Shown in pieces: positions 1-8,385 of a stretch of DNA of 64,000 nt. Position 1 is the first letter of the stretch; every line of letters starts with the position of its first letter. The stretch comes from Nocardia alni (GTDB taxonomy: Bacteria > Actinomycetota > Actinomycetes > Mycobacteriales > Mycobacteriaceae): contig NZ_JAGPOX010000002.1 of NCBI RefSeq assembly GCF_019038435.1, positions 1 through 64,000 of the forward strand. The letters run 5' to 3'. A program made the position numbers and the translations under genes. The notes under the pieces are model-generated. The model was not told where the DNA came from and did not search any database. It saw only the letters and a program-made list of their open reading frames with translations.

Positions 1-37
1 CTATTCGTCGGCAGCGTCAGATGTGTATAAGGGACAG
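1..37. other. Sequencing adapter (Nextera/Tn5 mosaic end), artefact
   Basis: Bases 5-37 match the 33-nt Nextera read-1 transposase adapter, including the 19-bp Tn5 mosaic end at 19-37. The one mismatch is a G at position 32 where the adapter has A. The match was recognised from memory of the adapter. This marks a contig end with untrimmed adapter, not genomic sequence. The last residues of the first reading frame (LYTSDAADE) are the usual translation of this contaminant. Confidence 0.95.
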
Positions 38-489
38 ATCCTGTATCGCCCGGCGGGGGTGATCGAGCCGGGGGCGACGATGTAGCCGCCGTCGCCGCGA
101 GAGTCGATCCCGGGCGCGATTCGTCCGACGGTGCACCGCCGCAACTCGGGTTCGGCGGGGGCACGGAAATACAGGTGCTTGCCGTGTGGGGTTCGCACGG
201 TGAACGTGGCCGGCAGTGGTGCGCCTGTCTGATGGGCAAGGCGGGCAAGGGGATCGGGTTCGTCATGGGTGTCGATGTCGATCACGTACAGGCCGCTGGG
301 ACCGGTCGCGATACCGATATTGCGGCGTGGCTGGCTCGCCCACCAGCGGCAGATACGGTGAGGGTCGGTGGTGGCGAACTGCGGCCACGCGGCGACGGCG
401 GGAGTCTTCCTCCCGGGGCGCAGCGGGAATATGAACCATCCCCGGGCTGCCGCCCGCAAGGCGGCATCACGGAAATCATTGGTAGACAA
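38..489 (-). CDS. Prim-Pol type bifunctional DNA primase/polymerase, N-terminal part, cut by the contig end
   Basis: The visible residues form the N-terminal half of a bifunctional primase-polymerase (PF09250 type), the replication primase of many actinobacterial plasmids and integrative elements. Seen: a basic GRKTPAV-type segment, the tryptophan-rich PHRICRWW stretch, NIGIATG followed by the acidic VIDID motif (about residues 68-72) that would bind metal, the HLYFRAP segment, and GIDSRGDGGYIVAPGS near the break. The start is TTG at 487-489, chosen because GGAGG sits 6 bases upstream (496-500). The native sequence stops at position 38, where adapter begins, so the helicase or C-terminal part is missing from the assembly. 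It lies downstream of the ParB-like gene, separated by a strong hairpin. Confidence 0.8.
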
Positions 490-539
490 GAAACACCTCC
501 CGGTTGAAACGGGGCGATGACGGCTGGCCGAACGACAAA

Positions 540-583
540 GGGCGGTATCGGAACCTGGGAGTCGCCTGGTTCCGATACCGCCC
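540..583 (-). terminator. Hairpin terminator between ParB-like gene and primase
   Basis: Perfect 16-bp inverted repeat, arms 540-555 and 568-583, loop of 12 bases, directly after the ParB-like stop codon at 596. There is no clear T tract, as is common in high-GC actinomycetes. Confidence 0.7.
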
Positions 584-595
584 GGAGGGGAAGGG

Positions 596-2371
596 TTATG
601 CGTCGGGGTCGAGGGTGGCGGGGTCGAGGTCGCCCGCGGCGGCTTGTTCGACCGCGGCCAGGTCGTAACCCAGTTCGGCGAGGAAATGCAGGTAGGCGCT
701 GGTGCGTGGGTCGTGATGCGCCCACTCGTCCTTGGTGATACGTGCCTCGTAGGCCGCGAACACGATGGTCAGTAGCATCACCGTGCACCGGCCGGGGCGG
801 GCTTTGACGGCGGCTTCGGCCAGACTGGGGCGGCTACCCTGGATTCTGAGCCATTGCAGGGCGGTGTGGGTGGGCTGGTAGCTGTCCAGGCTCAGAGCGT
901 GAACGCCGGTGGCTTCCAGCAGGAACCGCTGTGCCGAGGTCGGAGCGCTCGCGCGTTCGGCGAACGTGCGGACGAAGTCCAGGCGCGCGCTGGTCGCGGC
1001 GGTGAACCTCTTGGTCAGCGCGTCGTGACGGTCCTGCAACCGCTTGGCTTCCCGGGCTGCGGCCTCCCGTTCGGCCTGCCGCTGCTCGGCGAGCGCGCGC
1101 TGCTCGGCCAGTTCGGCCTGACGTTGGGCCTCGGAGACTTCATCGCGAACAGGGGTGGACTCAGAGGCACTGACCGCGAGCGGCGGTCCGTCGACCAAGG
1201 GCCCTTCCTTGCCGATCGACTCGGAATCGGTGACAGGGCTATCGGATTGGACCTCGGCGGGTTCGGGCTCGGGGACCGGGGCGAGGCGGTAGCCACTGGT
1301 GTCGAGCAGGTCCGTGGGCAGGTAGTAGTTCGGCGCCCATACCGCGCGATGTTCGACGGAGTCCGCGTGCCGCAACCCCTCGCCGGGTTCGGCGCCGGGC
1401 TGGTCCTTGGTGGCCGGGTCGATCGTGTCGGGGTCCACCACCTCACCGGTGTCACGGTCCACGAGGATCTGGTCTGGTCCGGGCGTCACGTACACGACCC
1501 ACCCGTCGGGATTCCCGCGCAGGAGTTCGGGGGTGATCTCCTGGCCGTCGCTGGTGACCAGATCCTTCGCGGGCAGGTACGGGGCGTCCTGGCCGAAGGT
1601 TTCCGGCTCCATGATCGCCACGGCGAACCCGGCGGCGGCGTACGGCAGGCTCGCGGTGAGCCGATCGCGGTCCTCCTGGCGTTCCTGGCGGATCTGGTAC
1701 GCCTCGTGCACGAAGGTGGTGCGGTGAGCGCGCTGGAGTTGCTGCACCGCGGCGGTGTCGCCGATGGCGTCGAACTCGGCCAGGATCGCGGCGTGATCCA
1801 GAATGAGCTGGTTGTCATCGAGCATGGTGCGGGCGGTGCGGGAGTGGCCGACCTGCCCGGACTTGCGGACCGTATCCAGGTTGTTGATGGTCAGAGATTT
1901 GGAGATGCGGGTGAGCGAGACTCCCAAATCGAGCAACTCAGCGATCCCGCCCGCGCGGTCACCCTCGGTGAGTGCTACTCGGTGATCGTTGGCGTTGATC
2001 TGCTCGGTGATCCGGGCGACCGCGCGCTGCTTCGCGGTCACATCGGGGGCGGGTTCGATCCACACCGGAACCCGCGTGCACCCCGCCTCGAGAGCGATGA
2101 GCAGGCGCAACTGGCCCTCGATCACCATGATCCGGCCATCGGATTCGCGGTATGCCTTAATCGCGATCTTGACCCCGTTCTCCTTGATGGAGGCGATCAC
2201 ATCTGGGAAGTCACTGAGAGTGAAGTTCTCGCGGACATTGTCATCCAGCACAAGGGTTTTCGGATCCAGATACTTGGCCTCGGGCTGCGGGTAATCGCGG
2301 TCGGCGCCGGAGTCGTGGGCGCCGCTGTCCGGGTCGGGGGTGGTATGGGGTGTGTCGATGGTGGTTGTCAT
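596..2371 (-). CDS. ParB/Spo0J-family protein with coiled-coil C-terminal region
   Basis: 591 residues. Residues about 33-125 carry a ParB-like N-terminal domain: VRENF-type opening, IKENGVKIAIKAYR, and the VIEGQLRLLIALEAGCTRVPV segment in the place of the GERR-type nuclease/CTPase box. A predicted helix-turn-helix follows (TEGDRAGGIAELLDLGVSL). The C-terminal third has an Ala/Glu/Gln/Arg-rich coiled coil (about 415-455), which suggests dimerisation. It is longer than chromosomal ParB (about 330 aa), typical of plasmid or integrative-element homologues. No ParA is visible next to it. The ATG at 2371 has AGGAG upstream (2380-2384). It probably acts in maintenance or regulation of the element. 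Confidence 0.75.
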   Translation of the reverse strand: MTTTIDTPHTTPDPDSGAHDSGADRDYPQPEAKYLDPKTLVLDDNVRENFTLSDFPDVIASIKENGVKIAIKAYRESDGRIMVIEGQLRLLIALEAGCTRVPVWIEPAPDVTAKQRAVARITEQINANDHRVALTEGDRAGGIAELLDLGVSLTRISKSLTINNLDTVRKSGQVGHSRTARTMLDDNQLILDHAAILAEFDAIGDTAAVQQLQRAHRTTFVHEAYQIRQERQEDRDRLTASLPYAAAGFAVAIMEPETFGQDAPYLPAKDLVTSDGQEITPELLRGNPDGWVVYVTPGPDQILVDRDTGEVVDPDTIDPATKDQPGAEPGEGLRHADSVEHRAVWAPNYYLPTDLLDTSGYRLAPVPEPEPAEVQSDSPVTDSESIGKEGPLVDGPPLAVSASESTPVRDEVSEAQRQAELAEQRALAEQRQAEREAAAREAKRLQDRHDALTKRFTAATSARLDFVRTFAERASAPTSAQRFLLEATGVHALSLDSYQPTHTALQWLRIQGSRPSLAEAAVKARPGRCTVMLLTIVFAAYEARITKDEWAHHDPRTSAYLHFLAELGYDLAAVEQAAAGDLDPATLDPDA

Positions 2372-2394
2372 CGTGTGTTCTCCTATCGTGGAAT

Positions 2395-2433
2395 GGCAGA
2401 ACCCGGCCAGGTAACGACTGGCCGGGCTCTGCC
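2395..2433 (-). terminator. Hairpin between DUF4254 gene and ParB-like gene
   Basis: 16-bp inverted repeat with one mismatch (arms 2395-2410 and 2418-2433, 7-base loop), lying between the DUF4254 stop (2456) and the ParB-like start. Confidence 0.65.
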
Positions 2434-2455
2434 CGAGGGGGTGAAAGAGGGGTGT

Positions 2456-3130
2456 TCAGGTGGCGGGGACGCTCTGGTAGCGGGGCAGGCGTCGGCGGCC
2501 GGTGACCAGGTCGGTGACGAGCTGGTCGTAGCCGGCCATCAGGTCCGCGATCGCGGTATCCAGGTCGCGGGACTCGGCGGTGGCAGGCTGAGGGTCGATG
2601 ACCGCGCGGGTGATCGCGAACGTCACCAGCCGGTCGATGACCGTGGTGAGAGGCTCGGTGTGGACCAGCGCGCCGCGTCGTGCGGAGATCGGGAGTGCGG
2701 CGGTGATGAGCCGGTCGAGGGCGGCGATCAGTTCGTCGTGCTGGAACTCCACCTGTGTGCGCGAGACAGGCTCTCGGGGATCGGCGATGTGCTCGTGCAT
2801 GGCCAAGGTCGCTAAATCCCTGACCGAATCGAGGATTTCGCTGTCGCCTGACGGGACGATCACCTGCGAACACGCGGCGACGATCGCCGCGGCCGACGGT
2901 AACCGGGTGCGCGGACCGCGCATCCAGGCCCGCCGCCGGACCGGCACGAGCATGGGGTCGAGATTACGCACAGCGCGGGAGGGCCGACCCGCGAGCGCCG
3001 AGGGGGTCCGGCGGCGAACCGGCGCGGCGAATGCGGCGACCATGTCGCGCCAGTGCAGGAAACCGAAAGCGTGCGAGACGATCTCGCGTTCGTCCTCGGT
3101 GATCCGGCGCGGGTCCGTGGGCACGGTCAT
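2456..3130 (-). CDS. DUF4254-like protein of actinobacterial mobile elements
   Basis: 224 residues. The central LATLAMHEHIAD segment, the RTQVEFQHDELIAALDRLI helix and the VHTEPLTTVIDRLV segment resemble DUF4254 proteins, which are frequent in Nocardia/Rhodococcus accessory regions and have no settled function. The N-terminal 70 residues are Arg/Pro-rich. The start overlaps the stop of the 72-residue gene upstream (3127-3130, ATGA-type), so the two are translationally coupled. Family assignment is from memory of the pattern and is moderate. Confidence 0.6.
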   Translation of the reverse strand: MTVPTDPRRITEDEREIVSHAFGFLHWRDMVAAFAAPVRRRTPSALAGRPSRAVRNLDPMLVPVRRRAWMRGPRTRLPSAAAIVAACSQVIVPSGDSEILDSVRDLATLAMHEHIADPREPVSRTQVEFQHDELIAALDRLITAALPISARRGALVHTEPLTTVIDRLVTFAITRAVIDPQPATAESRDLDTAIADLMAGYDQLVTDLVTGRRRLPRYQSVPAT

Positions 3131-3345
3131 CGCGGATCCTTACTGCGGCCGGCGACGTTGACCGGTTCGATACGCAGCAGGTCGGAGTCCTCGGTGACCG
3201 GGGCATAGCGCCAGTAGCGGCCCTTCCAATCCGCGTTGTCGTGGCGCAACCGGTGTGCGGTCGCCTCGTCGAGATCGGTGGCCGGTCCGGCGACCCCGAA
3301 GTAGTTCAGGCGGGTGTATTCGGTGTGGGAAACAGTGTCGGTCAT
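3127..3345 (-). CDS. Small hypothetical protein, 72 aa
   Basis: A 72-residue protein starting MTDTVSHTEYTRL, with aromatic-rich NADWKGRYWRYAPV in the middle. A clean GGAGG ribosome site lies upstream of the ATG at 3343-3345, and it overlaps the next gene by four bases, which argues that it is real. No family recognised. Operon context suggests a mobile-element accessory function. Confidence 0.55.
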   Translation of the reverse strand: MTDTVSHTEYTRLNYFGVAGPATDLDEATAHRLRHDNADWKGRYWRYAPVTEDSDLLRIEPVNVAGRSKDPR

Positions 3346-3401
3346 GAGATGAACCTCCATTCGATGTGATGGGACTCGTTGCGGGGCAACGTCATAGCGG
3401 G

Positions 3402-4625
3402 TTACACAAGGGCCATTGCGGGCAGGGCTAGATCGTCCAAGGCATCGGCGCGGGCAGGGTCCGGCACGGTCTGCGAGTAGCTGGTGACCGCGTTGGCGAT
3501 CCCGGCTGCCGAAAGCTGCCCAGCGGCGATGAAGTGCGCCAGCACGCCCGAGCGTTCGGTATCCGTGAACCCGAGCTTTTTGGACACCACCTCCAAGGTC
3601 TTCTCCGGCTCGCGCACCGGGGCCGCAGCGCGTTCCTCCAGCTCGGCGACCTGCTCGGCCAGGAAGGCGGGGGAGAGCCATTCGGTGACGGTGTCGCGGG
3701 TTTCGGCGGTGATCACGGCCAGTTTCTTGCGGTAGGTGTCCTGCGACCATCGGTGCGGGTCGTCGGTGAGGCGCTCACCCAGGTGCCGACGTGTCTGCGC
3801 GAATATCGGCAGGGTCAGGCCGTTGCCGCAGATCCGCACCACGAGTTCAGGTTTGAGGGTCAGGGCATGGTGCCCGGTTTCGGAATTGCTGAACCGGAAC
3901 CCGGCGAACACCACCGGCTCGCTGCCGGGTCGGTAGCCTTGGCCCTCGCGGGCGGCGAGCGGCCGCCAGAAATCCACGGTGCTGGCCACGCGCTGGCGGT
4001 CGGCCTCCAGATCGGGGTTGGCGAAGGGGTTGCGGTATCCGGTAAGGAAATTCGGTGCCAGCGCCGACACTTTGGGGGCGTAGACCTTGCAGTGCATGGA
4101 GGTCTCGCTCAGGTCGCAGTCCCGGATCCGGGCATCGGCGTCCGCAGCGCGGATACCGTCCAGGACCGCGGTGAGCACATCGAGGTTGTCGATCATCCCG
4201 TACCGATCCGACAGAAACGCCCGCAACACCCCCTCCCCGCCGGGATCCCCGGTGAACAAGCGGAGCAGAAACGAACGCTGGTCGGCCTCGGCGATGCTTG
4301 GCAGGCCGTGCAGTAGTCCGTTGACGTTGGCGTCGTACAGATCTAGGCGCTCATCGGCGCGCAGCCGGGTCAGGTATCGGCCGGGAATCTCGAGCTTGGC
4401 CGCGATCTGGCTGTCGGCCGCACTGGTGGGCCGGTAGCGGCCGTCGACTGCGGTCACCCCGCGCTCGTCCAGCACCGGCGGCACCCCGGACAACTTGAGG
4501 AAACCCTCCCGCGCGTGGATCGCGGCGGCCGGCACAACCAGATCGACCTTCGCGGCCTGCTGCCGTTCGAGCAGCGCGACCATGTCCGACAGCTCGGCGT
4601 GGCGAATACAGGTGGGAACAGACAT
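3402..4625 (-). CDS. DUF932 (phage/plasmid-like, TIGR03299-type) protein
   Basis: 407 residues from the ATG at 4623-4625, which has AAGGA upstream; a longer upstream reading exists but lacks a ribosome site. The segment RAFLSDRYGMIDNLDVLTAVL matches the conserved core of DUF932 proteins found on plasmids and phages. Other features are an acidic/aromatic YRNPFANPDLEADRQRV region, and VFAGFRFSNSETGHHALTL followed by VRICGNGLTLP. The molecular role of the family is not established here; homologues sit in replication or stabilisation regions of mobile elements, as this one does. Confidence 0.7.
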   Translation of the reverse strand: MSVPTCIRHAELSDMVALLERQQAAKVDLVVPAAAIHAREGFLKLSGVPPVLDERGVTAVDGRYRPTSAADSQIAAKLEIPGRYLTRLRADERLDLYDANVNGLLHGLPSIAEADQRSFLLRLFTGDPGGEGVLRAFLSDRYGMIDNLDVLTAVLDGIRAADADARIRDCDLSETSMHCKVYAPKVSALAPNFLTGYRNPFANPDLEADRQRVASTVDFWRPLAAREGQGYRPGSEPVVFAGFRFSNSETGHHALTLKPELVVRICGNGLTLPIFAQTRRHLGERLTDDPHRWSQDTYRKKLAVITAETRDTVTEWLSPAFLAEQVAELEERAAAPVREPEKTLEVVSKKLGFTDTERSGVLAHFIAAGQLSAAGIANAVTSYSQTVPDPARADALDDLALPAMALV

Positions 4626-4735
4626 CGAAACAATCCTTTCGACAGGACGGAAATAGGAAATCCATTGCCGCGCAGCTGGTAACAACACGGCTGGCGATCG
4701 TGCGGACCTGGGCCGTGGCCTGCTGAATGACGGGG

Positions 4736-4981
4736 TTACCAGGCGTTGAGGTCGCGTCCGGCGCGCCAGTTGGCCCATCCGCGATGGATGGAGGGCCGCG
4801 AGCCGCCGGTGGCGACCAGGACCGCGAAGGCGATAGCGAACGCGATCGCCTCCCCGGATCCGACGCATCGCGCGTCGCAGTAGCCACGGGCGAACCCGAG
4901 CGCTTCGAACCCCAGATCACGGGCGGCGCGACTGTGCTGGATCGCCCGGGACCACTGCGTGTAATCGGGGTCGACGCTCAC
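4736..4981 (-). CDS. Small hypothetical protein with one hydrophobic segment
   Basis: 81 residues from a GTG (4979-4981) that overlaps the TGA of the gene upstream (GTGA overlap), indicating coupling. The middle holds a short hydrophobic stretch (AIAFAIAFAVLVATGG) that may be a single membrane helix; the C-terminus is basic. Two cysteines (GYCDARCVG) precede the hydrophobic stretch. Not recognised. Confidence 0.45.
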   Translation of the reverse strand: MSVDPDYTQWSRAIQHSRAARDLGFEALGFARGYCDARCVGSGEAIAFAIAFAVLVATGGSRPSIHRGWANWRAGRDLNAW

Positions 4982-5550
4982 TTCTTGTCGTCCTGGCAGA
5001 CCCGGCGATACACGGCGTCGGCAGTGTCGCGGACGACGCGCGCCGTCTGATACTGCTCGGCCAGGCATTGCTCGGTGAGCTGCGCTTGATCGTAAGCACG
5101 CCGCACCTGGTCGGCGCGGTCCTCGGTCATCCGGCGGTAATAATCCGTGACCCGACGGTCGGTGAGCATCTGGGTCGCCAGCACCGTGATCACCGTCTCC
5201 AGGGCCTCCTGGACATGCTCGGGTGCGACCTGGACCCGGTGCGACACCGTCGCGACCAGCCAGCCGGGCTCCCCGAAACTGATGAACGGAACACGGGCAC
5301 CAGCCGATTCGGGATCTTCGGGATAGAAGGTTACCGTCGCGACCGTTTGACCGAGATCGTGCTCATAGACCGACAGATCGAAAAACCGCAACCGAACACC
5401 CGGCCACGGCGCCAGCGTCTCCCCGGTGCCGTGAACGAACAAATCGACGAACACATACCCGGTCACCGGGACATCGGGATCGGTGACGGTATACGCGAAA
5501 CCTCCCGGGGTGCGATTGACGTAGTGATCTTCAGTGAACTGGACAGTCAT
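4978..5550 (-). CDS. Hypothetical protein, 190 aa
   Basis: 190 residues; the start at 5548-5550 is chosen because AGGAGG lies 7 bases upstream. The N-terminal two thirds look like a compact beta-rich domain (FAYTVTDPDVPVTGYVFVDLF, then PWPGVRLRFFDLSVYEHD and VATVTFYPEDPES). The last 60 residues are a charged helix rich in Arg, Asp and Gln that may be a coiled coil. Family not recognised. It is followed by a coupled 81-residue gene. Confidence 0.55.
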   Translation of the reverse strand: MTVQFTEDHYVNRTPGGFAYTVTDPDVPVTGYVFVDLFVHGTGETLAPWPGVRLRFFDLSVYEHDLGQTVATVTFYPEDPESAGARVPFISFGEPGWLVATVSHRVQVAPEHVQEALETVITVLATQMLTDRRVTDYYRRMTEDRADQVRRAYDQAQLTEQCLAEQYQTARVVRDTADAVYRRVCQDDKK

Positions 5551-5633
5551 GATCAACCTCCTGAATAGGGTTGTGCGGATAGGGATCTCGCGTGTCATAC
5601 ACGCATTCGCGTAGTCGTGACGGCGTGGTCGGG

Positions 5634-6458
5634 TCACGAGTCGAGAGATCGGAGGGGATCGGTCAGGGCACGCAGCACCGGGGAACGGCGGTGGGGCCGA
5701 AGCACGGCCGGGTCGGTGAAGTCGGCGAGCGCGACCTCGGTCGGGGGTACGCGGTGATGCCAGTCTTTGTCGCACAGCGAGGTATCGATCCCTTTAGAGG
5801 GAGCCAGCAGGATCCCGGTCCTGGCTACGAACCGCTCGTACTCCTCGTCCCTGGGGCCGGGAGCCAGATGGGGCATACCGGAATACCGGAACGGTGCCGA
5901 GGACTGCGGGATCAGGAACACCCCGTGCCGGGCGATCTGCGCAGCGAGAGCGATCGCGTGATACTCGAACCGGCGCCCGCGATACCCAGGCCCCGAGCCC
6001 GTCCGGGAGGCACGACCGTAGGGCGGGTTCGCGATGGCGGTATCGAACTGCCGCAAACCGCGCGCGGGCAACTCGAACATGTCCGCGCACACCCAGACCG
6101 CCTCGGGCACGATCTTCATCCCGACCCGGACCAGATCAGGATTAGCCTCGACACACACCAGATCCGGCGTCGGATCGCCATTGTGTCGGTGGCCGAACAG
6201 ATTCCGGCACGCGAACCCCAGATGCCCGATCCCGGCACCCAGGTCGATGATGCGGGTGCCGACCACATGGATGGCCATCGCCCGCGCCAGCGCCGAGGGT
6301 ATGAAGAACATTCCGTCGGTGCCCTGATCGAGATGCATCGACTCCTGGTAGTGTTCCAGCACGAACTGCTTCTCGTCCTCGGACAAATCACGAGCCAGAT
6401 CGACCAAGCGACAGGCTTCCTGATGCGCCGCTGCCGCGGGCCTGCTCAGTCTGGACAT
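5634..6458 (-). CDS. N6-adenine-type DNA methyltransferase (NPPY)
   Basis: 274 residues from the ATG at 6456-6458 (AAGGAG upstream). Motif I for S-adenosylmethionine is IIDLGAGIGHLG (about residues 71-82), and the catalytic motif IV is AIANPPYGR (about 142-150), the signature of N6-adenine or N5-glutamine methyltransferases. The protein is short and has no visible target-recognition domain, as in plasmid-borne type I-like or orphan methylases. No restriction gene lies beside it, so it is probably an orphan protecting the element from host restriction. Confidence 0.75.
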   Translation of the reverse strand: MSRLSRPAAAAHQEACRLVDLARDLSEDEKQFVLEHYQESMHLDQGTDGMFFIPSALARAMAIHVVGTRIIDLGAGIGHLGFACRNLFGHRHNGDPTPDLVCVEANPDLVRVGMKIVPEAVWVCADMFELPARGLRQFDTAIANPPYGRASRTGSGPGYRGRRFEYHAIALAAQIARHGVFLIPQSSAPFRYSGMPHLAPGPRDEEYERFVARTGILLAPSKGIDTSLCDKDWHHRVPPTEVALADFTDPAVLRPHRRSPVLRALTDPLRSLDS

Positions 6459-6633
6459 AACTACTCCTTCGACAGACGAATCGGAAGATGCACGCACGGA
6501 GCAGGATTCGAGTCAGACACTGGTGACCGCGGCGTATAGATGAGTCGCGTCGAGTGACTCGGGATTCACCGCGACGATCAGGGAACCGGATCGTCTGCTG
6601 CGGAACAACTTTCAATCCGCAGTGGTGTGCTGC

Positions 6634-6756
6634 GGGTGGGCCGGTGGCCGCCGCACGCCCACACCGGCGGCACGCTCGTCCTGTGCCGCCGCACGCTTTT
6701 CGCGGCGGGACAGGACTGCCGCCGGTGTAGCGTCGGCGCGGCCCACCGGCCCACCC
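6634..6756. repeat. Long nested hairpin, copy A
   Basis: Three nested stems in a gene-free stretch. The outer stem is 14 bp (6634-6647 with 6743-6756), the middle stem 12 bp (6661-6672 with 6717-6728) and the inner stem 15 bp with one mismatch (6678-6692 with 6702-6716). The loop includes ACGCTTTT. A second structure of the same layout lies at 10784-10900. It may be a structured RNA, a single-strand origin or a recombination site; the sequence does not decide. The rest of 6459-6849 holds no gene that I can support. Confidence 0.7.
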
Positions 6757-6849
6757 GGATGCACCGCCCCGCCTAGCCGACAAGACGAACCTGTGTAATC
6801 AAACAGGCTGTGCGGAAATGAGATACAGAACCGAGAAACCGGTAGGACC

Positions 6850-8067
6850 TCATGTCTGAGGGTATCCGTTTGACCGGCGGTGCAGCTGAACAGCCAGCTC
6901 GACGTCCTCGGGAGTCGGAGTCTCAGCCCCTCTCAGATCGGCCACCGTTCAGGCCACCGATAACACCGCGCACGCATCCCGCCGAGAGAACGCACCTCGC
7001 CGCACCAACTGCGACGGCCACCGAGCCAGCACGGCATCCCGGTCGAGCTGGTCGGCGAGATACGCGGAGTCATGAACCCGAGATGGTCCCGACGACGACG
7101 GTACCTATCTGCGGGAAACGGCGGGCACGAACAGGAACGGCCGGGTGAGTGATTCCCCGAGCATTCGTGCGCGGTCAGCAGCAGCTGACAGCGAGTGGGA
7201 TACCGCACCAGCCCCTGCGCCCCAGCGATATGGACGACATGATCGTCCAACACCGGCCGCAGGCCTTCCCAGAACGCCCGCGACAGCAGCGGATAGTCCT
7301 CGATGACCAGCAGTCCGCCGTGGGCGCGGGTCAGCGCACCCGGCACACGCAGGTTACCGATCAATGCCGGGATCGACACCGAATGATGCAGTTCCGCGAA
7401 GGGCGCCAACCATGCCACGGAGATACCACCCCAGTAGCGTGGTCGACACCTCCGAACCGACGGTCATCGTCATCGAATGCCCACCCGCAGCGGCAATCTC
7501 GAACACACGGTGCCACACCCGCAGCACCGCGACCGCGGTCGACGGCAGCGCACCGGGCAACATGAGCGGCTGCATCCGACGGGTGCCACAAAGCTCGTCG
7601 ATCAGCTCGGTCAGGCTCGCCGCTGTGTAGACCGGTACCCGGCTCTTGGTCAGCTCACCGATCACCGCGGAGGGAACCACGACCCGATCACACACCGACG
7701 GCTCCAGCGCAGCGACCGCAGCCGCGATACCGGGCACCGATCGGACGGTACCGTCCAGCCCCAGACCACCCAGAAACACGGTGCGTGCCACAACGCTGGT
7801 CGGGGCCGTGCCGTCCGCACCTGCGATCGCGACTGCCAGTGCCAGGTCACCGGCCGAGCCGCGTAGCGGGCGAGACGCAGACATGGCCACCGTGCCGCCC
7901 GGATACCGATGGCCAGCATTGCAGAGCGCAGCCCGGACACGATCGCGGGCCTCGCGCTCGATATTTGTTGTGCCCGAAAAGTTGTCGGTGATCCGAACAC
8001 TGATCTCGACCGGCGCTGGAACCTCGCCGAGCGTCATCGTCAATACCTGCCCGTACCCGGCATTCAT
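6850..8067 (-). pseudogene. ComM/YifB-like Mg-chelatase AAA protein, frameshifted
   Basis: The first part (ATG at 8065-8067, AGGAGG upstream) has the Lon-S16-like N-domain of ComM/YifB: GDLALAVAIAGADG, VFLGGLGLDGTVRSVPG, then EIAAAGGHSM and a degenerate P-loop region. The frame ends at 7354. The Mg-chelatase core continues in the next frame (LVIEDYPLLSRAFWEGLRPVL, YPTRCQLLLTAHEC, cysteine pair, RYRRR). A third frame from about 7110 gives the C-terminal arm, broken by TGA where the family has a Trp (VLSVA-stop-TVADLRG), and ends at 6850. Two frame changes and one nonsense codon point to decay, or less likely to assembly errors. The start overlaps the upstream 88-residue gene (ATGA). Confidence 0.7.
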
Positions 8068-8333
8068 CACGACACCTCCTGGAACGGCAGACCGATCACC
8101 AGCACGGTCCGCTGCACCACCGCGGCCCCGGCATCGAACTCCTCGACAGTGCCGGTCGACACCGCGTTCCGGCGCAATGCGACGAAGGCGCGGTCGGCCT
8201 CCTCACGCTGCGACCAGATCACCGCCTCGTCATGGACGATGTTGACGTAACCACTGCGCTCGGCATGGTAGAGCTGGTTGTTGGGCAGCCGGATCGCGTA
8301 CTGAACTTGACTGTGAATAGCTGTGCCGTTCAA
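8067..8333 (-). CDS. Small hypothetical protein, 88 aa
   Basis: Starts at TTG 8331-8333 with CAGGAG upstream; an in-frame ATG farther out has no such site. It contains YAIRLPNNQLYHAERSGYVNIV, a charged middle, and ends in a hydrophobic LVIGLPF. The stop overlaps the start of the ComM-like gene (ATGA), so it belongs to that operon. No family recognised. Confidence 0.5.
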   Translation of the reverse strand: MNGTAIHSQVQYAIRLPNNQLYHAERSGYVNIVHDEAVIWSQREEADRAFVALRRNAVSTGTVEEFDAGAAVVQRTVLVIGLPFQEVS

Positions 8334-8385
8334 CGGATTTCGCTCCTGAGATTGTTGGTTGGATTTGCCCAGCGAGAGGTTCGCG

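Noticed and set aside
854..2815. 653-residue open frame on the plus strand
   Set aside because: It is the antisense of the ParB-like gene and runs through its domain; no ribosome site, and Gly/Val-rich composition typical of reverse-frame translation.
6852..7148. Plus-strand 98-residue frame
   Set aside because: Antisense to the C-terminal arm of the ComM-like pseudogene; Pro/Arg/Thr-rich without a motif.
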